NCBI GenBank assembly: GCA_050302275.1
Contig: JBNLAT010000011.1
Location: forward strand, 10,685 to 74,684
Direction of reading: 5' to 3'
DNA from: JAPHTQ01 sp050302275
GTDB lineage: Bacteria; Pseudomonadota; Gammaproteobacteria; Thiohalomonadales; Thiohalomonadaceae
DNA: 64,000 nucleotides
The translations under genes were made by a program, and so were the position numbers. Every line of letters begins with the position of its first letter. Within the stretch, counting starts at the first letter, position 1. Below are positions 8,010 through 18,771 of the stretch, piece by piece. Below the pieces are notes generated by a model. It saw only the letters and a program-made list of their open reading frames with translations, was not told the DNA's origin and searched no databases.

Positions 8010-9753
8010 AGCGAACTTTAACTTTCACCAACTCCTCCCCATCTGGATCGCTCACATGCACCGCACAAGCGATACAGGGATCGAAGCTGTGGATAGTGCG
8101 CAGGATCTCGATGGGCTGTTTTGGATCGTGCAGGGCGTGCCCCTTAAGCGCCGCCTCGTAGGGCCCATCCTGCCCCTCGCTGTCGCGGGGACCGGCGTTC
8201 CAGGTAGAGGGGACCACCGCCTGATAGTTATCAATCTTGCCGTCCTTGATCACGATCCAGTGACCCAGCGCACCACGCGGTGCTTCCATGAAGCCAACCC
8301 CCTTGGCCATCTTCGGCCAGGTTGAGGGGTCCCATTGCGCCTCATTGAAGGTGCGCAGGTCACCCGCCTTGATGTTGGCGATCAACTGCTGATACCAGCC
8401 GAACATCGCGTCGGCGATGATCTTGGTCTCCAGGGTACGGGCGGCGGTACGGCCGAGAGTTGAGAAGAGTCCCTGTACCGGCAGGTCGAGGGTCTTCAAG
8501 GTCATACCTACCAGCTCACGGGTCTGTTCATGGCCGGTGGCGTGCAGCATCAGCACCCGCGCCAACGGCCCTACTTCCATCGGCTTGCCCTTCCAACGCG
8601 GCGACTTGAGCCAGGAGTAACTCTGATCCACATCCAGATGCTCATACGGTGGTTTCGGCCCGCTGTAGTTAAAGCTGGTCTCACCATCGTACGGGTGCAG
8701 TCCCTGATCCTTACCCACACTGTAGTCGTACCAGGAGTGGGAGACATACTCTTTAATCTGGTCTGCAGCGTTAATATCCAGTTCATGTACGGTGGAGATA
8801 TCTCGATCGAGGATCACCCCGGAAGGAATCATGAAGCCCGACGGATCACTCATGCCGTTAGAGGGGAAGTCGCCATAGGTCATGAAGTTGCCGACCCCTT
8901 CGCCCTGCTTCGACCAGTCCTTGTAGAACCCGGCGATGGCGAGGGTATCCGGTACGTAGACCTGATCGACGAATTCAAGCATCTGCACGATGATCTCTTT
9001 GACCTTCTGCAGCCCCACCAGATCCACCGCGGTCGCCGAACCACCGGCACCAGAAACTGAACTGCTGTTCACGCTAATCGCACAGGGTACGCCACCAACG
9101 ACGAAATTGGGGTGCGGGTTCTTACCGCCGAAGATGGCATGCAGCTTGGCCACATCGCGTTGCCAACTCAGGGCTTCGAGATAGTGGGCCACAGCCATCA
9201 GGTTGGCTTCTGGTGGCAACTTGTAGGCCGGATGTCCCCAATAGGCATTGGCGAAAATACCCAGCTGCCCTGCCTCGACAAAATTCTTCACCTTCTTCTG
9301 CACATCGGCAAAATAACCGGGCGACGACTTGGAATAGTTACTAATCGACTGTGCCAGTTCGGAGGTGGCTTTGGGATCGGCCTTGAGTGCCGAAACCACG
9401 TCGACCCAGTCGAGGGCATGCAGGTGATAGAAATGCATCACATGGTCATGGATGTACTGTGCACCGATCATCAGGTTACGGATCAGATCCGCATTGGGCG
9501 GAATCGGGTAGTTCAACGCACTTTCAACCGAACGTACTGAGGCAATCCCGTGAACCAGAGTACAGACACCGCAGATGCGCTGGGCGAAGGCCCAGGCATC
9601 CCGTGGATCACGGCCACGCAGGATAATCTCAATACCACGCACCATCGTTCCGGAACTGGAAGCCTGGGTAATCACACCACCATCGGTCTCCGCTTCGATA
9701 CGCAGGTGCCCTTCGATACGGGTAATCGGGTCGACTACGACACGTTCATTCAT
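8008..9753 (-). CDS. hynL: [NiFe]-hydrogenase large subunit, Isp type (group 1e)
   Basis: Catalytic subunit of a membrane-associated uptake hydrogenase, 581 aa. The Ni-Fe ligands are present: RICGVC near the N-terminus (C61, C64) and DPCIACAVH at the C-terminus (C560, C563, H566). Fifteen residues follow the final His, the tail normally removed by the maturation protease encoded at 13206-13679. The start ATG has an AGGAA box about eight bases upstream. It is the last gene of hynD-hupH-hynS-isp1-isp2-hynL; placing the large subunit after the two Isp genes is typical of the Isp type. The TAG stop lies in the end of the adjacent 143-bp repeat. Confidence 0.95.
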   Translation of the reverse strand: MNERVVVDPITRIEGHLRIEAETDGGVITQASSSGTMVRGIEIILRGRDPRDAWAFAQRICGVCTLVHGIASVRSVESALNYPIPPNADLIRNLMIGAQYIHDHVMHFYHLHALDWVDVVSALKADPKATSELAQSISNYSKSSPGYFADVQKKVKNFVEAGQLGIFANAYWGHPAYKLPPEANLMAVAHYLEALSWQRDVAKLHAIFGGKNPHPNFVVGGVPCAISVNSSSVSGAGGSATAVDLVGLQKVKEIIVQMLEFVDQVYVPDTLAIAGFYKDWSKQGEGVGNFMTYGDFPSNGMSDPSGFMIPSGVILDRDISTVHELDINAADQIKEYVSHSWYDYSVGKDQGLHPYDGETSFNYSGPKPPYEHLDVDQSYSWLKSPRWKGKPMEVGPLARVLMLHATGHEQTRELVGMTLKTLDLPVQGLFSTLGRTAARTLETKIIADAMFGWYQQLIANIKAGDLRTFNEAQWDPSTWPKMAKGVGFMEAPRGALGHWIVIKDGKIDNYQAVVPSTWNAGPRDSEGQDGPYEAALKGHALHDPKQPIEILRTIHSFDPCIACAVHVSDPDGEELVKVKVR

Positions 9754-9790
9754 TTGCTATTCCTCATTGGTGACGGTTGCAACCACACCT

Positions 9791-11047
9791 TTATTCAGCC
9801 AAATGGTCGGCCACCACTTCAGTGAGTCCTACCACTTCGATTTGCATGTTGTTGTGCTCAAGTCCTTCCTCCAGCACGATACGACAGTTGGCGCAGGCAG
9901 AGACCATGGTCTCTACACCAATCTCTTCGAGCTGTTTCTTCTTGCGGTTAAAGGCCTTGAGCTGCAGCGACTCGGCCCGTTCGTTGGCACTCACACCACC
10001 GCCGCCGCCACAACACCAGTTCCACACGCCATGATCAGTCATTTCACGGAAATCCTCGGCCACTTCGCCAAGCAGGTTGCGTGGTTGCGCATCGACGCCA
10101 CCTCGACGCACAATCTGGCAAGGGTCGTGGAAGGTCAATGGCATCGTCTCCTTACCTTGCAGTTTGATTCTCCCCTCGCTGCGCAGCTGGTCCAGTAGTT
10201 CGAGAATATGCACCACCTCGAAGTTGTAGGGTCGGCCGATCAGGTTGGGACCATCCCAGCGAATCGCAGTAAAGGCGTGACCGCACTCGGGGCTGATCAC
10301 CTTCTTCACCCCTAACTCCTCCGCTGCATCGACCACCCGCAATACAATCTCACGCGCCAGATCAGAGACCCCGATCTGGATACCGCTGTTGGTTGCTTCA
10401 AAGGCTTTACTGGAAAGTGTCCAGCTCACTCCTGCCTTGTTGAATATCTTCGCCAGGGCGCCGATGTATTCGGGGAAATTCATGATCTCCATCGATGACA
10501 GCAGGGCCATGTAATCGACACCCTGCACATCAATGGGGATAGTCAATCCGGTCTCGGCTTCTACTGCCCGAATCTGGGCCTGCAGGGCAGGCAACTTGAC
10601 CCCCATCGGACTGCCGATGGTAATGGTCCGTTTGGTTGCACCGATGACCCCTTCAGGTGCATGACCGGAAGCCGCCAGTCCTTCGCGGAATTTACGGATC
10701 ATGTAGGCGATGTCATTACCGACAGGGCAGACCATGGAGCAGCGACTGCACATGGTGCAGCTGTCGTAAGCCAGTGCGCTCCACTCCTCCAACTCCTCAT
10801 GGGTTACCGGTTTGGAGAGACCGACCATTTTTTTCAGCTTGCCGGTCAGAGTGAACTCCTGCTCCCACAGACGGCGCATCGGTTCTACCTTATTGATCGG
10901 TGTGTACTTGGGATCGCCCGTTTCGGTGTAGAACAGGCATGCCTCGGCACACAGACCGCAGCGCACGCAACTGGAGAAATAGCTAGCGATAGGTGCATCC
11001 AGCATTTCTCGCAGTACATTGACCCCTTTTTCCAGTGAAGCGCTCAT
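9791..11047 (-). CDS. isp2: Hydrogenase-associated HdrD-like iron-sulfur protein Isp2
   Basis: A 418-aa cytoplasmic-side electron carrier resembling the HdrD/GlpC family. Two ferredoxin-type 4Fe-4S motifs are complete (C27-C30-C33-C37 and C97-C100-C103-C107). Two CCG-type regions follow: FHDPCQ with WNWCCGGGGG, and ACANC near the C-terminus, the kind that binds the non-cubane cluster in heterodisulfide reductases. With Isp1 it is thought to connect the hydrogenase dimer to the quinone pool or to a thiol-disulfide couple. It overlaps isp1 by four bases (ATGA), indicating translational coupling. Confidence 0.92.
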   Translation of the reverse strand: MSASLEKGVNVLREMLDAPIASYFSSCVRCGLCAEACLFYTETGDPKYTPINKVEPMRRLWEQEFTLTGKLKKMVGLSKPVTHEELEEWSALAYDSCTMCSRCSMVCPVGNDIAYMIRKFREGLAASGHAPEGVIGATKRTITIGSPMGVKLPALQAQIRAVEAETGLTIPIDVQGVDYMALLSSMEIMNFPEYIGALAKIFNKAGVSWTLSSKAFEATNSGIQIGVSDLAREIVLRVVDAAEELGVKKVISPECGHAFTAIRWDGPNLIGRPYNFEVVHILELLDQLRSEGRIKLQGKETMPLTFHDPCQIVRRGGVDAQPRNLLGEVAEDFREMTDHGVWNWCCGGGGGVSANERAESLQLKAFNRKKKQLEEIGVETMVSACANCRIVLEEGLEHNNMQIEVVGLTEVVADHLAE

Positions 11048-11703
11048 GATGCCACCCCCCTACGAGCGAACCATTCACCGTTGTACCAGCGGGAGAGGAA
11101 CAGGGTGAAAGTGTGGGTCAGTTTGGTGAACGGGAATACCACCAGCAACAACTCCACCGAGAGAATATGGATAGCCAGCATCAGGGTGTAATCGGAAATC
11201 ACGTGGTGGTAGCTCATATAGCCGGTCAACATCGGCAGGAAGGTTACCGTCCATGCCAGATAGTCACCGAAGCGGGAAAGGAAACGGCGTACCGGGTTAA
11301 CCAGGCGATAGATCAGGTTGATCAGCAAGGCAAGTATGCCGAGCGCCGCAATGAGATCGACGGCAGGGGTCGGCAGTGCGGGCCAGCTAATGGCAAACAC
11401 CGATTCAAACAATTTGATATGCGGTAGCAGGAACAGCAGCACAATAAAAATGCTGAGGTGAAACACATAGCCGGTAACAATCGTTAGCGGTTCACGTCTG
11501 AACTGTTCGGACTCCGGCAGGGTACGCGAGACGATGGTACGCCAGCCTGAACCGGGGCTATTACTCCTCGCCGGAGCCAGATCCGCCTTGCGTCCGAGAC
11601 TGAGAATTTCGAATAGTCGTAACGCCATACCGAAAACAAAGATCACGACAGCCCAGGTCAGCCCCGGACCGCGTGCCCACAGTAACAGGTCCATGGAATC
11701 CAT
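11044..11703 (-). CDS. isp1: Hydrogenase-associated membrane cytochrome b subunit Isp1
   Basis: A 219-aa integral membrane protein with about five helices, like the NarI/HdrE cytochrome b family. Candidate haem ligands are the His residues in GYVFHLS, LLPHIK, SYHHVI and LAIHIL. The ATG at 11703 is one base after the hynS stop and has GGAG inside the end of hynS; a longer frame upstream in the same register overlaps hynS and is discarded. Isp1 should accept electrons delivered through the small subunit or Isp2 and anchor the complex to the inner membrane. Confidence 0.9.
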   Translation of the reverse strand: MDSMDLLLWARGPGLTWAVVIFVFGMALRLFEILSLGRKADLAPARSNSPGSGWRTIVSRTLPESEQFRREPLTIVTGYVFHLSIFIVLLFLLPHIKLFESVFAISWPALPTPAVDLIAALGILALLINLIYRLVNPVRRFLSRFGDYLAWTVTFLPMLTGYMSYHHVISDYTLMLAIHILSVELLLVVFPFTKLTHTFTLFLSRWYNGEWFARRGVAS

Positions 11704-11704
11704 A

Positions 11705-12790
11705 TCAGATCTCCAGGTCGTCGATGGTTGTGGTTTGGTGCTGCGCCTTGGCCTTGCGCTTTTTACTTCGATTGGCAAGACCAACGGCAAGACCGGTTGC
11801 GGCGCCCGCCAACACGGCGGCACCCGCGGTTGCCGCCACAGGATTAAGCGGCGTGGAAAGGGGCTGATAGAAACTACCCGCATCCCAGAAATTTGGTTCG
11901 GTACAACCGAGGCAACCGTGTCCCGACTGGATCGGGAAGCTGGTGCCCTGATTCCATTTGGTGGTCGCACAAACGCTATGGGTCACCGGCCCTTTGCAGC
12001 CCAGTTCGAACAGACACCAGCCGTTGCGCGCACCCTCATCGTCGAAGGTCTTGGCAAACAGCCCTTTGTCATAGAACGGGCGACGGTAACAACGGTCGTG
12101 GATCGCATCGCCAAAGAAGGCCTTGGGTCGACCCAGCGAATCGAGTTCGGGTATCGAACCAAAGGTGAGGTAGTGTGTTAGTACCCCGGTCATCACCACC
12201 GGAATCGGCGGACAGCCGGGTACATTGATAATCGGCTTATCTTTAATGATATCGCTGACCGGCACCGCGCCCGTTGGATTGGGGTTGGCATAAGGCAGTC
12301 CACCAAAAGCGGCACAGGTACCGATGGAGACAATGGCCGCGGCACCTGCGGCCACCTCTTTCAGGGTCTCCAGATTGCTCTTACCCGCCCCGGCGGAATA
12401 AACCCCGCCATCTTTGGTTGAGATGGAACCGTCAACCAGTACCAGGTATTTGCCCCAGGCATCCTCCATCGCCTTTGCCCGTGCCTCTTCCGCAGCACTG
12501 CCCGCAGCGGCCTGCAGGGTTTCGTGGTAATCGAGGGAGATGGCATCGAAGATCAGGGTCTCCACCGTGGGTGAGTGAGCGCGGGTCAAGGACTCGGTGC
12601 AACCGGTACACTCCTGGAAGGAGAGCCAGATCACTGTCGGACGTCTGGTCGTTGCCATCGCTTCGGCAATCGTCGCCGCCATCGACGGAGGCAGCGCCAG
12701 CATTGAGGCGCTGGCGGCACAGAATTGCATGAAGCCACGCCGGGTGACACCCTGGCGTTTGAGCATATCGAGCATGGTTTCGTCTTTCAT
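11705..12790 (-). CDS. hynS: [NiFe]-hydrogenase small subunit with Tat signal
   Basis: Electron-transferring subunit with three Fe-S clusters, 361 aa. It begins with a twin-arginine leader (TRRGFMQF, R17-R18), so the dimer is exported folded to the periplasm. Cluster ligands are visible: CTGC for the proximal cluster, then GTCAAFGG and VPGCPP, then HDRCYRR, WCLFELGC and GHGCLGC for the medial and distal clusters. A hydrophobic segment near the C-terminus (about 315-340), followed by a lysine-rich tail, may anchor the protein in the membrane. A GGGGAG box lies just upstream, and the start is two bases after the preceding gene. Confidence 0.95.
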   Translation of the reverse strand: MKDETMLDMLKRQGVTRRGFMQFCAASASMLALPPSMAATIAEAMATTRRPTVIWLSFQECTGCTESLTRAHSPTVETLIFDAISLDYHETLQAAAGSAAEEARAKAMEDAWGKYLVLVDGSISTKDGGVYSAGAGKSNLETLKEVAAGAAAIVSIGTCAAFGGLPYANPNPTGAVPVSDIIKDKPIINVPGCPPIPVVMTGVLTHYLTFGSIPELDSLGRPKAFFGDAIHDRCYRRPFYDKGLFAKTFDDEGARNGWCLFELGCKGPVTHSVCATTKWNQGTSFPIQSGHGCLGCTEPNFWDAGSFYQPLSTPLNPVAATAGAAVLAGAATGLAVGLANRSKKRKAKAQHQTTTIDDLEI

Positions 12791-12792
12791 CT

Positions 12793-13209
12793 TTACTCCC
12801 CTTGGTCGGAGCGGGCCGCCGCTGCACGGAGCAACGAAGGACTCTCTTGCATGTCTTCCACTGGCGTCAGCAGCAATTCCGGGCAGCGAGAAACTTCAAT
12901 AAACTCCGCTACCAACGCCTCTTCACTGTTGTAGTATTCGATGCGCCAGACACAGGGTATGGCGGTGTCGCTGATCTCACTGACGCCAAGCCCACTCACC
13001 GTGGCGAACACCTCGCCCTCACCCAAAACCTGATCCAATAGTTCGTGATCGGCAGGGGTAAGTGGCAGGCTGGCAAGATCGATCTGTGCGCTTTCGCCGG
13101 TTTCGAGCAGCCGCTGCAAGTGTGTTTCCAGTTCATGTAATAACGCCCTGGCATTTTCTGCTGGCAGTGTTTCATCGATACGAATACCAATCTCTGCCAG
13201 ACCACTCAT
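12793..13209 (-). CDS. HupH/HyaF-like hydrogenase accessory protein
   Basis: A 138-aa soluble protein resembling the C-terminal part of the HupH/HyaF hydrogenase expression family, which acts in small-subunit maturation. The LLDQVLGEGEVFATV segment and the VWRIEYYNSE region fit that family. It is shorter than HyaF (about 285 aa), so it would be a one-domain version. The ATG at 13209 overlaps the preceding protease stop by four bases and has AGGAG eight bases upstream; a GTG at 13218 is a weaker alternative. Confidence 0.75.
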   Translation of the reverse strand: MSGLAEIGIRIDETLPAENARALLHELETHLQRLLETGESAQIDLASLPLTPADHELLDQVLGEGEVFATVSGLGVSEISDTAIPCVWRIEYYNSEEALVAEFIEVSRCPELLLTPVEDMQESPSLLRAAAARSDQGE

Positions 13210-13679
13210 TGCTGCCACTCCTGTATCAGTTCTCGGGTCATTTCACATGCCAGTGGGATAGCCGCGGCGACCTCATCGCAAGGGCTTTCGCCCCAGTCGA
13301 CTTTTTGAGGCTGAATACCGATCAGTGCACGGCGCACCGGAAGGTCGCCGGTCAGATGAGTAATCGCCAGCAGATCGAGCAACCCAACCTCGTGCACACT
13401 ACGACGCTTACCGCGTCCGAGATAATCGTCGAGAGCTTCGTTCTTAAACAGGGAAATACTGCCGGGGGGAGAGTCGAGTTCAGCGGCATCGATAATGATC
13501 AATTGATCGGTCCCTGCCATGACATCGGCAAGGGTGAAACTGAGGGTACCTCCGTCGACAAATTCGAGCTCGTCGGAATCGGGGTACTCACTACGCAAGC
13601 GCTCGATCACATGCACGCCAACACCCTCATCGGCCAGAAGGGTATTGCCGATACCGAGCACTACGATTCTCCTCCTCAT
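13206..13679 (-). CDS. hynD: Hydrogenase maturation protease (HyaD/HupD family)
   Basis: A 157-aa cytoplasmic endopeptidase that removes the C-terminal tail of the hydrogenase large subunit after nickel insertion. The N-terminal VLGIGNTLLADEGVG motif carries the first nickel-sensing Glu. The second acidic ligand is in IIIDAAELD, and the His is in SVHEVGL. It is first in the operon, so it is made ahead of its substrate HynL. A GGGGAGG box lies six bases before the ATG. The symbol follows the hyn naming used for Isp-type hydrogenases. Confidence 0.9.
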   Translation of the reverse strand: MRRRIVVLGIGNTLLADEGVGVHVIERLRSEYPDSDELEFVDGGTLSFTLADVMAGTDQLIIIDAAELDSPPGSISLFKNEALDDYLGRGKRRSVHEVGLLDLLAITHLTGDLPVRRALIGIQPQKVDWGESPCDEVAAAIPLACEMTRELIQEWQQ

Positions 13680-13782
13680 GGGTCCTCCCCGCCTTTGGTT
13701 TTTTGTCTATGGGGGTAATGCAGCACGATAGCGAAGCTACGGCCCGCACCTGACTCCACAAATCATAGTCACCATTCTGCGA

Positions 13783-13798
13783 ACCTGCCACGGCAGGT
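13783..13798. promoter_or_regulatory. Palindrome upstream of the hydrogenase operon
   Basis: ACCTGCC-AC-GGCAGGT is a 7-bp perfect inverted repeat, 104 bases upstream of hynD and between hynD and the convergently placed end of the prenyltransferase gene. It could be an operator for the hyn operon or part of a terminator stem. No T-run flanks it. I could not place a convincing -24/-12 or -35/-10 promoter in this gap. Confidence 0.3.
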
Positions 13799-13854
13799 AG
13801 CGATGAGGAGTGGTTTTGCCGCCATCTTCACAAAACAGCAGCATAAAAACCTGA

Positions 13855-14811
13855 TCAGGCCAGAACCAATCCGAGGGAAAGTAGCAAACCATGGAGCAAC
13901 AACGAGGCGATAGTCATGCGGATAGCAGGCACCAGTTGGTCAGGCTGCTGCGCATGCCGCAACAGATGCAGCGCCGCCTTCACACCGAGAGGCGCCGCCA
14001 GCAATGCCAGCAGTGCCCACGGGGTGACCAGAGCGGAAATCACCAAACCGAGCAGCCAGAGATTGGCAACCAGCAGCAATAGCAGATAACCCCAGCGACC
14101 TTTTTGCGCACCAAGGCGGACCACCAGATGATGCTTGCCCGCCTTTTCATCCGCTTCACGATCGGGAAATTGATTGATGTAGAGAAGATTGCTGGTCAAC
14201 AGCCCATAGGGAATCGCCAGCAAAAGAGGGAAGAGAGAGAATTCGCCGCGTTGTACATAGTCGGCACCGACGATAATCAACAAACCAAACGCGGTAGCGA
14301 TACAAAACTCACCCAGACCACGACTGTTAAGCGACAACGGCGGTGCCGAATAGGCCCAGGCTATGAAGGTACCGAGCAGTCCGATATACAACAGGCCACG
14401 ATCACTATGCTGCAATAGATAAAGACCGAGTAATATCCCTGTGCCAAGCAGGGCAAAACCGAAGCGTGCAGTCTGCTCTTTACTCAATACACCGTTTTGA
14501 ATAAAACGACTGCCACCGGTAAATGGATAAAGCCGTTGGGTATTACAATCGTCGGTGCCGTTAAGTGCATCGTAGTAATCATTCAGCACATTGGCTGCTG
14601 CATGAAACAGTACCGCACCGAGTACCGTACAGATTGCCAGCAATGTATTGATCGCCACGCCGCTGGCCGCGGCCGTGGCCAGACCGACCAGACTGGGTAC
14701 CAAACTGGCAAGAAGGAACGGGGGACGGGTAGCAAGAAAATAACGTTTGAGTGGATTGGTCAGCCGCTCCGGGCTGGGTTCGATAGCTGCAACGGCGACG
14801 TTCTGTGTCAT
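13855..14811 (-). CDS. MenA/UbiA-family prenyltransferase
   Basis: A 318-aa inner-membrane protein with about eight or nine helices. The first aspartate-rich motif is NDYYDALNGTD and the second is in INQFPDREADEKAGK; together they bind the Mg-diphosphate of the prenyl donor. The NDYYD form and the YPFTGGSR segment are closer to MenA (1,4-dihydroxy-2-naphthoate prenyltransferase) than to UbiA. No other menaquinone gene is in the window, so the substrate is uncertain; other members of this subfamily act on different aromatic acceptors. Confidence 0.8.
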   Translation of the reverse strand: MTQNVAVAAIEPSPERLTNPLKRYFLATRPPFLLASLVPSLVGLATAAASGVAINTLLAICTVLGAVLFHAAANVLNDYYDALNGTDDCNTQRLYPFTGGSRFIQNGVLSKEQTARFGFALLGTGILLGLYLLQHSDRGLLYIGLLGTFIAWAYSAPPLSLNSRGLGEFCIATAFGLLIIVGADYVQRGEFSLFPLLLAIPYGLLTSNLLYINQFPDREADEKAGKHHLVVRLGAQKGRWGYLLLLLVANLWLLGLVISALVTPWALLALLAAPLGVKAALHLLRHAQQPDQLVPAIRMTIASLLLHGLLLSLGLVLA

Positions 14812-14894
14812 CTGCTTTTTCTTGGTTGCTCACAGTGGTGTCGAAACATCATGCCAGCAGCCAGAAGAAAAAACAAAGCTATCGATTAAGGGGA

Positions 14895-15236
14895 CTAAAG
14901 TTGTTTGTGTAATTTAGCGAACCAGTTGCGTAACAATGTGCGCTCACTTTCATCTAATAGCGCCCCCATCGGCATCGAGTGCGGCGGCGCTTCGAGAAAA
15001 ACCCTACGCTCCACCTCGAAATCCTTGCCGGTCAATCGAAACCATTTGTTGGTATTCAATAGTAACGACGGTTTGACTCGCAGCTCGAAGTGACATGGCT
15101 GACAGCGACTGCCGATCAATGCCTTCACCGCTTCGGGTGGTTTGACGGTCTTTACCGCTGGAGCAGGCTCCTCTGCGCTAGAGATAGCGGCAAACAGGAA
15201 CAGTAACAGCCATGCAAATAGCCTCATCGCAACCAT
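14895..15236 (-). CDS. Small exported c-type cytochrome
   Basis: A 113-aa precursor with a signal peptide (about 1-21, ending near SSAEE). The mature part of roughly 90 aa has one haem-attachment motif, CQPCH, and a downstream MPMG that may supply the distal Met ligand. It looks like a minimal periplasmic cytochrome c domain. The ATG at 15236 has AAGGAAGG just upstream; a second ATG three codons in is possible. It sits between clpB and the prenyltransferase gene on the same strand. A partner is not evident. Confidence 0.75.
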   Translation of the reverse strand: MVAMRLFAWLLLFLFAAISSAEEPAPAVKTVKPPEAVKALIGSRCQPCHFELRVKPSLLLNTNKWFRLTGKDFEVERRVFLEAPPHSMPMGALLDESERTLLRNWFAKLHKQL

Positions 15237-15257
15237 CAGAGCCTTCCTTCTGTTACA

Positions 15258-15280
15258 GGAGCCGGGGCAAACCCGGCTCC
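15258..15280. terminator. GC-rich hairpin between clpB and the cytochrome gene
   Basis: GGAGCCGGG (15258-15266) pairs perfectly with CCCGGCTCC (15272-15280) around a five-base loop. It starts 14 bases after the clpB stop in the direction of transcription. No T-run follows, so it may be a weak terminator or an mRNA-stabilising hairpin. Confidence 0.45.
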
Positions 15281-15293
15281 ATTATGTGCCGCT

Positions 15294-17885
<2,592 letters not shown>

Positions 17886-17931
17886 CGGGTGTAACCCTCC
17901 AAAATCAGTCAATCATCAGTTACCGACTAGA

Positions 17932-17957
17932 ATATGGCCGGGCCGCAGCAAATCAAG
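17932..17957 (-). promoter_or_regulatory. Candidate sigma-32 (heat-shock) promoter of clpB
   Basis: On the minus strand, CTTGAT (17957-17952, against consensus CTTGAA) is followed after about 12 bases by GGCCATAT (against CCCCATNT). A transcript from here would have a leader of about 40 bases. Position and match fit the known RpoH control of clpB in proteobacteria. Confidence 0.5.
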
Positions 17958-18111
17958 CACGCTTGGCAGGGTTATCACTCCCTTTCCCGATATTGCTTAA
18001 CCCTAGCAACATATCTGGGCATGTTAAGCCCTATTTAATGCTCTGCGGTCATAGTTGCTCCACAAAATCCGGGTTATTCTGTTCCGGATCAACCATTAAG
18101 GGTAATAAACC

Positions 18112-18771
18112 ATGCGCCTGCTACTGGTAGAAGACGATCCGCTGATCGGCGACGGCATTCGTGCTGGCCTGCGCCAGGAAGACTATAGCGTCGACTGGTT
18201 TACCGAGGCCCGAACCGCGGAAATGGCGCTGCAGAGCGAACAGTACGACCTGATGATTCTGGACCTGGGCCTGCCCGACAAGTCGGGGCTGGAGATCCTC
18301 AAACGCCTGCGCTCACAGGGTTCCAGCCTGCCGGTACTGATCCTCACCGCCCGCGATGCCGTCAGCGACCGGGTAGCCGGGCTGGATACCGGTGCCGACG
18401 ACTACATGCTCAAACCCTTTGATCTCGACGAGCTTTCCGCCCGCCTGCGCGCCCTGCTGCGCCGCAGCAGTGGTCGCGCCAGCAGCGAGATCACTCACGG
18501 TGATATCGTCCTCGACCCGGCAGCGCACAGCGTCAGCAAGGGTGGTGAAAAAGTTGATATCTCACCGCGTGAATATGCGGTACTGCATCTGCTGCTCAGC
18601 AATACTGGCAAGGTCATGTCGCGCAGCCGCCTGGAAGAGGGGCTCTACTCCTGGGATGGCGAAGTGGAAAGTAACGCCATCGAAGTTTACGTCCACCACC
18701 TGCGCAAGAAACTGGGGGCCGATCTGATCCGCACCATTCGCGGCGTCGGCTACATTATCGATCCCGCATGA
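18112..18771 (+). CDS. Response regulator, QseB/PmrA-like
   Basis: A 219-aa OmpR-family regulator. Receiver domain residues D51 (MILDLGLPD) and K101 (YMLKPFD) are present, with Asp pair at 8-9; the C-terminal winged helix contains NAIEVYVHHLRKKLG. It overlaps the downstream kinase gene by four bases (ATGA), so they form a translationally coupled pair. Closest known relatives are QseB and PmrA types; the signal is not readable from the sequence. It is divergent from clpB. Confidence 0.9.
   Translation: MRLLLVEDDPLIGDGIRAGLRQEDYSVDWFTEARTAEMALQSEQYDLMILDLGLPDKSGLEILKRLRSQGSSLPVLILTARDAVSDRVAGLDTGADDYMLKPFDLDELSARLRALLRRSSGRASSEITHGDIVLDPAAHSVSKGGEKVDISPREYAVLHLLLSNTGKVMSRSRLEEGLYSWDGEVESNAIEVYVHHLRKKLGADLIRTIRGVGYIIDPA

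Noticed and set aside
8530..9540. Open frames antisense to hynL
   Set aside because: They are shadows of the large-subunit gene; no ribosome-binding sites or family motifs.
13680..13854. Sigma-54 promoter for the hydrogenase operon
   Set aside because: The nearest TGGCAG sequence does not have a GC pair at the required spacing.
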